A stretch of DNA of 31,868 nucleotides, taken from assembly GCA_902797555.1 (NCBI GenBank), contig CADBTM010000077.1:1-31868 (forward strand), written 5' to 3'. Under the pieces are notes generated by a model. It saw only the letters and a program-made list of their open reading frames with translations. It did not search any database and was not told where the DNA came from. Origin of the DNA: Oscillospiraceae bacterium (GTDB lineage Bacteria > Bacillota > Clostridia > Oscillospirales > Butyricicoccaceae). A program made the position numbers and the translations under genes. Within the stretch, counting starts at the first letter, position 1, and each line of letters begins with the position of its first letter. Shown piece after piece: positions 23,217-30,434 of the stretch.

Positions 23217-23681
23217 ATGTTGACTTGGACAGAAAAGGAACGCACGTTGATTCAGGATCTGAAGGGACAGGAACAGCTTTGCGTGGACAAATACACCCGC
23301 CACGCCTCCTCCGCCAAGGATCCCCAGCTGAAAAACCTGTTCTCTCAGCTGGCAAAAAATGAGCAGCAGCATCTGGACTCCCTGCGGACGCTGGAGCAGG
23401 GCTCCGTCCCCCAGACGGGCGGCGGCAGCGGCTCCTCCTCCAAAATGCCCCAGAGCTTTGACGCCGTTTACGGCGGCGCCAGTCAGGAAAAGCAGGACGA
23501 CTGCTATCTGTGCACCGACGTGCTTTCGGGAGAGAAGCACGCCTCCCATCTGTACGACACCTGTGTGTTCGAGTTTCAGAACAAGCAGGTGCGGGACGTG
23601 CTCAACCACATCCAAAAGGAAGAACAGGAGCACGGCAAGCTGATCTATGACTATATGAAGGCAAACGGCATGTATCAGTAA
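23217..23681 (+). CDS. CotF-like spore coat / ferritin-like protein
   Basis: A 154-residue helical protein of the CotF (coat F) family with a ferritin-like four-helix pattern. Seen: helix pair 1 (about 5-60: CVDKYTRHASSAKD, LFSQLAKNEQQHLDSL), a flexible Gly/Ser stretch (about 65-75), and helix pair 2 (about 93-150: CYLCTDVLSGEKHAS, HIQKEEQEHGKLIYDYM). The E-x-x-H pairs (NEQQH, KEEQEHG) recall metal-binding positions of ferritin-like proteins. The start ATG at 23217 has GAGGTG eight bases ahead, inside a hairpin. It implies, but does not prove, a spore-forming lineage. A strong bidirectional terminator follows. Confidence 0.85.
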   Translation: MLTWTEKERTLIQDLKGQEQLCVDKYTRHASSAKDPQLKNLFSQLAKNEQQHLDSLRTLEQGSVPQTGGGSGSSSKMPQSFDAVYGGASQEKQDDCYLCTDVLSGEKHASHLYDTCVFEFQNKQVRDVLNHIQKEEQEHGKLIYDYMKANGMYQ

Positions 23682-23691
23682 GCAGAAAAGG

Positions 23692-23719
23692 AAAAAGCGC
23701 CGCATACGCGGCGCTTTTT
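23692..23719. terminator. Bidirectional terminator between the CotF-like gene and trxA
   Basis: A 12-bp perfect stem with ATAC loop (23692-23703 with 23708-23719), with A and T runs at the two ends, between convergent genes. Confidence 0.93.
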
Positions 23720-23731
23720 TGCTTTTGATGC

Positions 23732-24061
23732 TTATGCTTCCTCCGGGGTCAGGCCCTCCAGCAGCTGCTCGACGTCGGCCTTTTCCTGCAGGCCGATGGC
23801 CCGGCGGACGGCCTTTCCGTTCTGAAAGACCATCAGCGTGGGAATGGACATCACATTGTAGCGGACGGCCAGCTCAAACTGCTCGTCCACGTTGACCTTG
23901 CCCACCTTGATGTCAGAGCGGGTCTGGCACAGCTCGTCGATGAGAGGCGCCTGCATTTTGCAGGGGCCGCACCACGCCGCCCAAAAGTCCAGCAATACCG
24001 GCTGGGTGCAGGCGGTCACTTCTTCCTCAAAATTTTTTGCAGTCACGGTGATCGGGGTCAT
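23732..24061 (-). CDS. trxA: Thioredoxin
   Basis: A 109-residue cytosolic disulfide reductase. Seen: FWAAWCGPCKMQ with redox cysteines 31 and 34, and the cis-proline motif MSIPTLMVFQNG. The start at 24061 follows AAAGGAGG. It is monocistronic: its own promoter is at 24100-24128 and a terminator follows it. No thioredoxin reductase gene is adjacent. Confidence 0.96.
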   Translation of the reverse strand: MTPITVTAKNFEEEVTACTQPVLLDFWAAWCGPCKMQAPLIDELCQTRSDIKVGKVNVDEQFELAVRYNVMSIPTLMVFQNGKAVRRAIGLQEKADVEQLLEGLTPEEA

Positions 24062-24099
24062 GGATCATGCCTCCTTTGCTTGGTTTTACCGATGGAAAC

Positions 24100-24128
24100 A
24101 TTGTAATCAAAACCCGCCGTCCCGTCAA
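24100..24128 (-). promoter_or_regulatory. Sigma-A promoter for trxA
   Basis: On the minus strand: -35 TTGACG (24123-24128), 17-base spacer, -10 TACAAT (24100-24105). It lies between the acyl-CoA synthetase terminator and trxA. Confidence 0.8.
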
Positions 24129-24141
24129 CTGTTTTTTGACG

Positions 24142-24171
24142 AAAAACCCCGCTGCCATGGCAGCGGGGTTT
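24142..24171 (-). terminator. Terminator of the marR/acyl-CoA synthetase operon
   Basis: A perfect 28-base palindrome (24144-24171), whose stem is followed by a T run on the minus strand, directly after the acyl-CoA synthetase stop. Confidence 0.85.
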
Positions 24172-24176
24172 GGATT

Positions 24177-25892
24177 TTATTCCTGGGTTTTCATTTTGGC
24201 CAGCTCTTCGGCCTCCAGCTCGCGGTAGGCCACCTTGCCCACCAGGGTCTTGGGCAGGCTCTCCCGGAACTCGATGTCGTAGGGCAGGGCGTACTTTGCG
24301 ATGTTCTTGCGGCAATAGTCCATCAGCACCTGCTTGTTTTCCTCGCTGGGCGCCTCGCCGGGCTTGAGCATGATAAAGGCCTTGACCTTCTGCATCTTGT
24401 AGGGATCGGGCACGCCGATGACGCAGCTCATCTGCACCAGCGCGTGGGCGTCGAGGATGTTTTCCAGCTGGGAGGGATAGACGTTATAGCCCGAGGTGAT
24501 GATCATGCGCTTGATGCGCTGCTTGAAATAGACAAAGCCCTCGTCGTCCATCATGCCCAGATCGCCGGTGTGGAGCCAAGTTCGTCCGTCATCGTGCTTT
24601 TGCAGGGTCTGGGCGGTCTCGTCGGGATGGTTGATGTACTCCACCATGACGGTGGGGCCGGAGATGCAGATCTCGCCCTCCTCGCCATAGGGCTGCTCCT
24701 CCTGGATGCCGGGCTTGACGATCTTGTAATAGGTGTCGGGGAAGGGCAGGCCGATAGAACCTTCCTTGTAAACGGTGGGCGGCGTCAGGCAGGATGCGGT
24801 GACGCATTCGGTGGTGCCGTAGCCCTCCCGCACCTGAATGGTGGCGTTGTGGTCGTAGAGGAACTTGTCAAACCGCTTTTTCAGCTCGACAGACAGGCTG
24901 TCGCCGCCGGAGAAAACGCCCTTGAGGAAGGACAGATCCTTGCCCTCCATGCTGGGCAGGCGGAGCAGCGCCTCATAGAGGGTGGGCACGCCGGCGATAA
25001 AGTTGCAGCGATGCTTGACCAGCAGCTTGGCATAGCTCTCGGCGGTAAAGCGGGGCACCAGAATGCACCGGCCGCCGTTGCACAGCATGGAATGGATGGA
25101 CACGCCCAGTCCGAACCCGTGGAAGACGGGCATGACGGCCAGCATGCGGTCGCCCGGACGGAACATGGGGTTGGTGGCGGTGATCTGGGCGCCCAGCGCG
25201 TTAAAGTTGAGGTTGGTGAGCAAAATGCCCTTGGTGGTGCCGGTGGTGCCGCCGGAATAGAGGATGACGGCGGGGTCGGTGCCCACCTTGTTGGCCTTGT
25301 ATTTCCAGTGATACTTTTTGCCCATTCTGAGGAAATCCTTCCACCGGAGCACGGGGGCGTCGGCGGGGATCTTTTTGATCTTTCGGCCCTCGGTGAGCAT
25401 ATAGCCCGCCTTGATGGGGGCGGAGAGAGCATCCTTGATGGAGGCGATGATGATGTTGCTGACCTCTACGTTCTGGCGGATGGCCTCAAACTTGTGGTAG
25501 AACTGATCCAGCGTGATGGCGGCCACCGAGTTGGACTCCTTGAGGAAAAACTCGATCTCCCGCTCGGAGGACAGGGGGTGCACCATATTGCAGATGGCGC
25601 CCACCAGATTGACGGCGTAAAACATGATGACCGCCTGGGGGCAGTTGGGCAGGCAGATGGTGATCTTGTCGCCGGTGCGGACGCCGATGGACTTCAGCGA
25701 CCGGGCGCACAGCTCGATCTGCTCCACAAACTCCCGATAGCTGGTGCTTTTGCCCATAAAATCATAGGCGATATAGTCGGGATACTGCTGGGAGATACGC
25801 TCCACAGCCTCAAACATAGTTCCCTGAAAATAGTCCAAATGGGCAGGGATGTCGCCCAGGTGGGCAATCCAGGGTGCTTTTACTTCACTCAT
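24177..25892 (-). CDS. AMP-forming acyl-CoA synthetase (ANL superfamily)
   Basis: A 571-residue acyl-adenylate-forming enzyme, most like long- or medium-chain fatty acyl-CoA ligases. Seen: the P-loop YSGGTTGTTKGI, the A5 motif REGYGTTEC, the A7 motif WLHTGDLG, the A8 hinge KRMIITSGYNVYPSQLE, and the catalytic A10 lysine in LPKTLVGKVAYREL. It starts by an ATGA overlap with the acyltransferase-like gene and ends at a terminator. The MarR regulator two genes upstream suggests induction by the acid substrate or its CoA ester. Substrate identity (fatty, bile-derived or aromatic acid) is unknown. Confidence 0.93.
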   Translation of the reverse strand: MSEVKAPWIAHLGDIPAHLDYFQGTMFEAVERISQQYPDYIAYDFMGKSTSYREFVEQIELCARSLKSIGVRTGDKITICLPNCPQAVIMFYAVNLVGAICNMVHPLSSEREIEFFLKESNSVAAITLDQFYHKFEAIRQNVEVSNIIIASIKDALSAPIKAGYMLTEGRKIKKIPADAPVLRWKDFLRMGKKYHWKYKANKVGTDPAVILYSGGTTGTTKGILLTNLNFNALGAQITATNPMFRPGDRMLAVMPVFHGFGLGVSIHSMLCNGGRCILVPRFTAESYAKLLVKHRCNFIAGVPTLYEALLRLPSMEGKDLSFLKGVFSGGDSLSVELKKRFDKFLYDHNATIQVREGYGTTECVTASCLTPPTVYKEGSIGLPFPDTYYKIVKPGIQEEQPYGEEGEICISGPTVMVEYINHPDETAQTLQKHDDGRTWLHTGDLGMMDDEGFVYFKQRIKRMIITSGYNVYPSQLENILDAHALVQMSCVIGVPDPYKMQKVKAFIMLKPGEAPSEENKQVLMDYCRKNIAKYALPYDIEFRESLPKTLVGKVAYRELEAEELAKMKTQE

Positions 25893-26761
25893 ACTTCCAC
25901 TTTCTCCTTTGCAGGTAATTCCAGGAGCTCCGGATGCTCCAAAAGGTGCTTGAGCAGCTTGACAGATTTGGAATAATAATAGCCGTCGGAAAGGCGCTCG
26001 TCCACCGTCAGACCCAGATCCAGCGTCTCCCGCATCTCATAGGTGCCGTCGGGCTGAAAAACGGGGCTGAGCTTTTTCTCGCCGATGATGCAGAACAGCG
26101 AGCAGGTGCCCCAGTTGGTCAGGTGGTGATAGCCCGAGCGCAGCTTGATGGAGCCCAGATTGGACAGCACCACCGAACAATAATAGGGATCGCTCTCGAT
26201 GAGGAAATTGGGCACCCATCCGTGGACGTCCAGCCGGGTGATGATCCACACCAGAAACTTGCTGAGAAATCGGGGCATCCGGTTGAGCATATCCATGCTG
26301 TCGGTCGAGCCGTCCACATGGCCGCCCCGGAGGGATCTGATCTGATCGTACAGATCCTGATGGATGGTATCGATGGTGCTGTTTTCGTTGCTCTTTACCA
26401 CGGCCAGCGCCTCGCCGCCCTCGTCGGAAAAGATCTTTTTCACCACAAAGGCCGCAGAGGTCTCGTTGCGCTGATAAAAGTTTTTGTTGGCGATAAAGCG
26501 GTTGAGCTGGGGGCGGAGGGTGATCGTCTTGAGGATGGCCGCCACGATCACATGGAACATGGTGTAGGGGAAGTCGGTCTCCTCCGCGTTTTTCTTTGCC
26601 AGATACGCGTTGATGGGGGTCAGGTCAATGTGCTCGGCGATGTAGGCCTCGTTGTCACAGCGGTTGGGATAGATCAGCGGGGTGATAAAGTGCATCCCGT
26701 CCAGCTCCCGCAGCAGCTTGCCGTCCCGGCGGTCGCCAAAACGGCGTTTTTCCTTTGCCAT
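25889..26761 (-). CDS. Stand-alone E2/CAT-fold acyltransferase-like protein lacking the catalytic His
   Basis: A 290-residue protein resembling the catalytic domain of 2-oxoacid dehydrogenase E2 and chloramphenicol acetyltransferase, but without lipoyl or E1-binding domains. Seen: TMFHVIVAAILKTITLRPQL NRFI (about 67-90), the SNLGSIKLRSGYHHLTNWG strand region (200-218) and the C-terminal LGLTVDERLSDGYYYSKS. The last corresponds to the canonical D-H-R-x-x-D-G motif, but position 255 is Glu instead of His. Classical acyl transfer is therefore doubtful; another chemistry, or a binding or structural role, is possible. The start follows GAGGAAA; it is 15 bases after marR and overlaps the acyl-CoA synthetase by ATGA, so the three proteins are probably made together. 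Confidence 0.82.
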   Translation of the reverse strand: MAKEKRRFGDRRDGKLLRELDGMHFITPLIYPNRCDNEAYIAEHIDLTPINAYLAKKNAEETDFPYTMFHVIVAAILKTITLRPQLNRFIANKNFYQRNETSAAFVVKKIFSDEGGEALAVVKSNENSTIDTIHQDLYDQIRSLRGGHVDGSTDSMDMLNRMPRFLSKFLVWIITRLDVHGWVPNFLIESDPYYCSVVLSNLGSIKLRSGYHHLTNWGTCSLFCIIGEKKLSPVFQPDGTYEMRETLDLGLTVDERLSDGYYYSKSVKLLKHLLEHPELLELPAKEKVEV

Positions 26762-26776
26762 ACGTTTCCTCGATTC

Positions 26777-27241
26777 TTAGTTGTTGTCAGACGCATCGGC
26801 GGGTGCTTTGCCCTCCGCCTCCTCGTCCAGGGCTTCGGTCAGGGTTTCCATCATGCGGGTAAAGGTGTGTACCTCCTCCGGGCTGAAGCGTTCCTTCAGG
26901 ATGTGTGCCGCGCCGGCCAGCGCGCCCTCGCCCTCCTGACAGTAGCGCATGAACTTTTCCGTCACATGAAGATGGGCCTCCCGGCGGTCGAGCGCAGAGG
27001 GGATCTTTTCGATATAGCCCTTTTGGATGAGACTGTTCACCTTGTAGGTGGCGTTGGGCTGGGAAATGCCGATGCAGTCGGCAAACTCCCGCACCGTCGG
27101 CCCCCGCAAAAGATAGATCACATCCACCGCAAAGGCCTCGGTGGCGCTCAGGCTGCCGTCCCGCTCCCGCAGGAGGTGGAACAGACGTCTGTAGCTCAGC
27201 AGGCGAAAGCGCTCATAACACCGGATGATACAGTCAAACAT
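26777..27241 (-). CDS. MarR-family transcriptional regulator
   Basis: A 154-residue winged-helix dimeric regulator. Seen: the helix-turn-helix (about 48-75: TVREFADCIGISQPNATYKVNSLIQKGYIEK) and the wing with DRREAHLHVTEK, in which the D-R-R is the family's wing signature. It is the first gene of a three-gene unit with the acyltransferase-like protein and the acyl-CoA synthetase, so it probably controls the unit by autoregulation. A candidate operator overlaps its -35 box. The ribosome site AAGGAGG is about 13 bases from the ATG, longer than usual. The acidic C-terminal tail is not conserved in the family as I know it. Confidence 0.92.
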   Translation of the reverse strand: MFDCIIRCYERFRLLSYRRLFHLLRERDGSLSATEAFAVDVIYLLRGPTVREFADCIGISQPNATYKVNSLIQKGYIEKIPSALDRREAHLHVTEKFMRYCQEGEGALAGAAHILKERFSPEEVHTFTRMMETLTEALDEEAEGKAPADASDNN

Positions 27242-27301
27242 AGGGAAAAGAATGCCTCCTTGCGCCCCGGAAAAGTTCCAATTTTTGAAGGATTTTTCCT
27301 T

Positions 27302-27330
27302 ATTCTATTCCTTTTTTGTGTCTTTGTCAA
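27302..27330 (-). promoter_or_regulatory. Sigma-A promoter for the marR operon
   Basis: On the minus strand: -35 TTGACA (27325-27330), 17-base spacer, -10 TAGAAT (27302-27307). Confidence 0.85.
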
Positions 27331-27341
27331 TCTTTGACGAA
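27323..27341. promoter_or_regulatory. Candidate MarR operator overlapping the -35 box
   Basis: Inverted repeat GTCAA-TCT-TTGAC (27326-27338), extending by two outer pairs after one mismatch to give TTTGTCAATCTTTGACGAA. It covers the marR -35 element, a typical place for autorepression. Confidence 0.55.
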
Positions 27342-27400
27342 TCCCGGTGCACAGAGAAAGCAAACAAATCACAAATTTTCCTTCTTTTGCGCGGAGGAAA

Positions 27401-27429
27401 TTGCTTTTTTTCCGGTATCGTGCTATAAT
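27401..27429 (+). promoter_or_regulatory. Sigma-A promoter for trkA-trkH
   Basis: -35 TTGCTT (27401-27406), 17-base spacer, extended -10 TGC-TATAAT (27424-27429). The predicted leader is about 75 bases to the trkA start. Confidence 0.85.
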
Positions 27430-27509
27430 TAATAAACCTATATGCACATAAAATGGAAAAAAGCGCCCCCGACGGAAAACGACGGGATTGTAATCAAAGA
27501 GGGATTGTT

Positions 27510-28901
27510 ATGCTGGGAATCCAAAAAGAAGCCCCCAAGGGCTTAAAGATCATCATAGTCGGCTGCGGCAAGGTGGGCTCCACGCTGGTGGAGCAGCTTG
27601 CCAGGGAAGGCCATGACATCACCGTGGTGGACAAGCGCACAGACAAGCTGCAGGAGCTCACCGCCCAATACGACGTGATGGGCATCGAGGGCAACGGCGC
27701 CAGCTACAGCATCCAGAAGGAGGCCGGCGTGGACAAGGCCGACCTGATGATCGCCGTTACCGATTCCGACGAGCTCAACCTGCTGTGCTGCACGGTGGCA
27801 AAGCGGTCGGGCAACTGCGCCGCCATCGCCCGCGTCCGCACTCCGGACTACAGCCGGGAGATCGGCTATCTCCGGGAAAAGCTGGGCCTCGCCATGGTCA
27901 TCAATCCCGAGCTGGAGAGCGCCTCCGAGGCCGCCCGCATCCTCTTTCTCCCCACGGCGCTGGAGGTGGACTCCTTTGCCCACGGTCAGGCCGAGCTCAT
28001 CAAGATCAAGATCCCCGAGGGCAACATTCTGGACGGCATGACGCTGGCCGAGCTGGGCAGGCGGATCTCTCAGGACATCCTGATCTGCGCCGCCGAGCGG
28101 GACGGCCATGTGACCATCCCCCGAGGCTCCTTCACCCTCCGGGCGGGAGATATGATCTCCTTTTCCGCCACCCGCAGCGTGGCAAAGCAATTTTTGAGCG
28201 ACATCGGCTTTAAGACCGATCAGGTGCGCTCCACCATGATCATCGGCGGCGGAAAGTCCGCCTACTATCTGGCGCAGCAGCTGCTCAATGTGGGCATCGC
28301 CGTCAAGATCATCGAGATCAACCGCGCCCGGTGCGAGGAGCTTTCGGTGCTGCTGCCCAAGGCGGTCATCATCAACGGCGACGGCACCGACGAGGGGCTG
28401 CTGCGGGAGGAGGGCATCGACCGGGTGGATTCGGTGGTGGCTCTGACGGGGATCGACGAGGAAAACATTCTGCTCACCCTGTACGTCAAGCGGGTCTCCC
28501 AGGCAAAGCTGATCACCAAGATCAACCGGATCACCTTCCGGGAGGTCATCACCAACCTGGATCTGGGCAGTGTGATCTATCCCAAGTACATCACCGCCGA
28601 GGCCATCGTCCGCTATGTCCGCGGAAAGAAAAACTCCATGGACAACAACAATATCGAGAGTCTGTACCACATCTTTGAGCAGCGGGCGGAGGCCATCGAA
28701 TTCCACATCGACGGCGTCTCCGACGTGACGGGCCGGCCCCTGATGGAGCTGCCCCTCAAGGACGAGCTGCTGGTTTCGTCCATCTATCGGGACGGCAAGG
28801 TGCGCATTCCCTCCGGTCAGGACGTCATCCTCCCGGGGGACACGGTGATGATCGTCACCACCCACACCGGACTGAACGATATCCGGGATATTCTGATCTG
28901 A
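27510..28901 (+). CDS. trkA: Trk potassium uptake regulatory subunit TrkA
   Basis: A 463-residue cytosolic ring-forming regulator that gates TrkH in response to bound nucleotides. Seen: two RCK units in tandem. The first has the Rossmann motif IIIVGCGKVGSTLVEQL with an acidic strand end (ITVVDKR) and a C domain; the second has MIIGGGKSAYYLAQQL with IKIIEINR and a second C domain ending at VMIVTTHTGL. The frame opens at 27453, but the ATG at 27510 follows GAGGGA and gives normal length. trkH begins 13 bases downstream, so the pair is cotranscribed from the promoter at 27401-27429. Confidence 0.95.
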   Translation: MLGIQKEAPKGLKIIIVGCGKVGSTLVEQLAREGHDITVVDKRTDKLQELTAQYDVMGIEGNGASYSIQKEAGVDKADLMIAVTDSDELNLLCCTVAKRSGNCAAIARVRTPDYSREIGYLREKLGLAMVINPELESASEAARILFLPTALEVDSFAHGQAELIKIKIPEGNILDGMTLAELGRRISQDILICAAERDGHVTIPRGSFTLRAGDMISFSATRSVAKQFLSDIGFKTDQVRSTMIIGGGKSAYYLAQQLLNVGIAVKIIEINRARCEELSVLLPKAVIINGDGTDEGLLREEGIDRVDSVVALTGIDEENILLTLYVKRVSQAKLITKINRITFREVITNLDLGSVIYPKYITAEAIVRYVRGKKNSMDNNNIESLYHIFEQRAEAIEFHIDGVSDVTGRPLMELPLKDELLVSSIYRDGKVRIPSGQDVILPGDTVMIVTTHTGLNDIRDILI

Positions 28902-28914
28902 GACGGAGGGCCCT

Positions 28915-30387
28915 ATGAACCGTTCGATGATCCGTTACATACTGGGCATGGTTCTGGCGGTGGAAGGTCTGCTTCTGCTGCCCGTCTGCCTTGCGGCGCT
29001 CTACTACCACGAGCGGGAGGGGCTGTACTATCTGTGGACAGCCATCCCCTCGCTGGCAGCAGGGGCACTTTTGGTGCGCAAAAAACCGGAAAGCACGGTG
29101 TTTTATCTCAAGGAGGGCTGCGTTTCCACCGCCCTCAGCTGGATCCTGCTGAGCTTGATCGGCTGCCTCCCCCTGTGGATCAGCGGAGAGATTCCCTCCT
29201 TCTCCGACGCTCTGTTCGAGACGATCTCCGGCTTTACCACCACCGGTGCCAGCGTGGTGCCCTCGGTGGAGGCGCTCAGCCACTGCGCCCTGCTGTGGCG
29301 CAGCCTGACCCACTGGATCGGCGGCATGGGCGTGCTGGTCTTTTTGTTGGCTGTGGTGCCCATGAGCGGCGGCTCCCACATGAACCTGATGCGCGCCGAA
29401 TCCCCCGGCCCCTCGGTGGGCAAGCTGGTGCCCCGGGTCAAATCCACCGCCCGCATCCTCTATCTGATCTATATCGGCATGACCCTGCTGGAGCTCATCC
29501 TGCTCAAGCTGGGGCGCATGCCCACCTTTGACGCAGTGTGCATCACCATGGGCACCGCCGGCACCGGCGGCTTCGGCATCAAAAGCGACAGTCTGGCCAG
29601 CTATTCCGTCTATATCCAATGGGTGGTCTCCATTTTTATGCTGCTGTTCGCCATCAACTTCAACCTGTATTATCTGCTGCTGCTCAAGCGGGTGAAGGAC
29701 GCCCTCTCCATGGAGGAGGTGCGGCACTTTCTCGGCATCGTGGGTGCGGCGGTGCTCGTCGTCTTTGTGGACATCCTGCACCATTGCGCGGGCGCTTTTG
29801 ACGCGCTCACCAAGGCCCTCTTTCAGGTCAGCTCCATCATCTCGTCCACCGGCTTTGCCACGGCGGACTTCAACCTGTGGCCGCCGGTCTCCCGGTGTGT
29901 GCTGGTGCTGCTGATGTTTGTGGGCGCCTGCGCAGGCTCTACCGGCGGCGGCATCAAGGTCTCCCGCATCGTCATCCTCCTCAAGGCGATTTCCAAGGAG
30001 TTTCACTCCTACATCCACCCCCACAGCGTCCGCCGGGTCAAGATGGACGGCAAGCCGCTGGACGATTATATGCTGCGCTCCACCGGCGTGTATTTCGCCA
30101 CCTATATGCTGATGTTTGCCGCCTCCTTCTTTTTGGTGACGCTGGAGGGACGGGACGCGGTCACCGGCTTTACCGCCGTGGCGGCCACCTTCAACAACAT
30201 CGGCCCCGGTCTGGAGGCCGTCGGCCCCGCCGCCAACTATGGCGGACTGAGCCTGCTGAGCAAGTGGGTTCTCATGTTTGACATGCTGGCGGGCAGACTG
30301 GAGATCTTCCCCATGCTCATTCTCTTCCACCCCACCATCTGGAAGGAAGCGCTGGAGAGCCGCAGAAAGCGATTGAAAAAGCAATAA
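28915..30387 (+). CDS. trkH: Trk-type potassium channel subunit TrkH
   Basis: A 490-residue membrane protein with four M1-P-M2 repeats forming the potassium pathway. The four filter loops are visible: SGFTTTGASV, GTAGTGGFGIK, SSTGFATADF and TFNNIGPGLE. Each holds the key glycine that gives weak selectivity. The glycine-rich gate-loop segment AGSTGGGIKVSRI lies in the third repeat. The start follows GGAGGG. The C-terminus is strongly basic. A terminator follows at 30399-30430. Confidence 0.95.
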   Translation: MNRSMIRYILGMVLAVEGLLLLPVCLAALYYHEREGLYYLWTAIPSLAAGALLVRKKPESTVFYLKEGCVSTALSWILLSLIGCLPLWISGEIPSFSDALFETISGFTTTGASVVPSVEALSHCALLWRSLTHWIGGMGVLVFLLAVVPMSGGSHMNLMRAESPGPSVGKLVPRVKSTARILYLIYIGMTLLELILLKLGRMPTFDAVCITMGTAGTGGFGIKSDSLASYSVYIQWVVSIFMLLFAINFNLYYLLLLKRVKDALSMEEVRHFLGIVGAAVLVVFVDILHHCAGAFDALTKALFQVSSIISSTGFATADFNLWPPVSRCVLVLLMFVGACAGSTGGGIKVSRIVILLKAISKEFHSYIHPHSVRRVKMDGKPLDDYMLRSTGVYFATYMLMFAASFFLVTLEGRDAVTGFTAVAATFNNIGPGLEAVGPAANYGGLSLLSKWVLMFDMLAGRLEIFPMLILFHPTIWKEALESRRKRLKKQ

Positions 30388-30398
30388 AGAATCATAAA

Positions 30399-30430
30399 GC
30401 CCACCGGCGATGCCGGTGGGCGTTTGTTTT
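30399..30430. terminator. Terminator between trkH and the glycosyltransferase gene
   Basis: A 10-bp GC-rich stem with GAT loop (30399-30408 with 30412-30421), followed by GTTTGTTTT on the plus strand; the minus-strand tail is shorter (TTTAT). Confidence 0.85.
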
Positions 30431-30434
30431 GCTT

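Noticed and set aside
23892..25976. A 694-codon open frame on the plus strand opposite trxA and the acyl-CoA synthetase
   Set aside because: It is antisense to two well-recognised genes with good ribosome sites, has repetitive composition with no motifs, and is expected from GC-rich third positions.
28855..30384. A 509-codon minus-strand frame opposite trkH
   Set aside because: Composition dominated by His, Gln, Gly and Asp as in antisense shadows; trkH has all four filter loops on the other strand.
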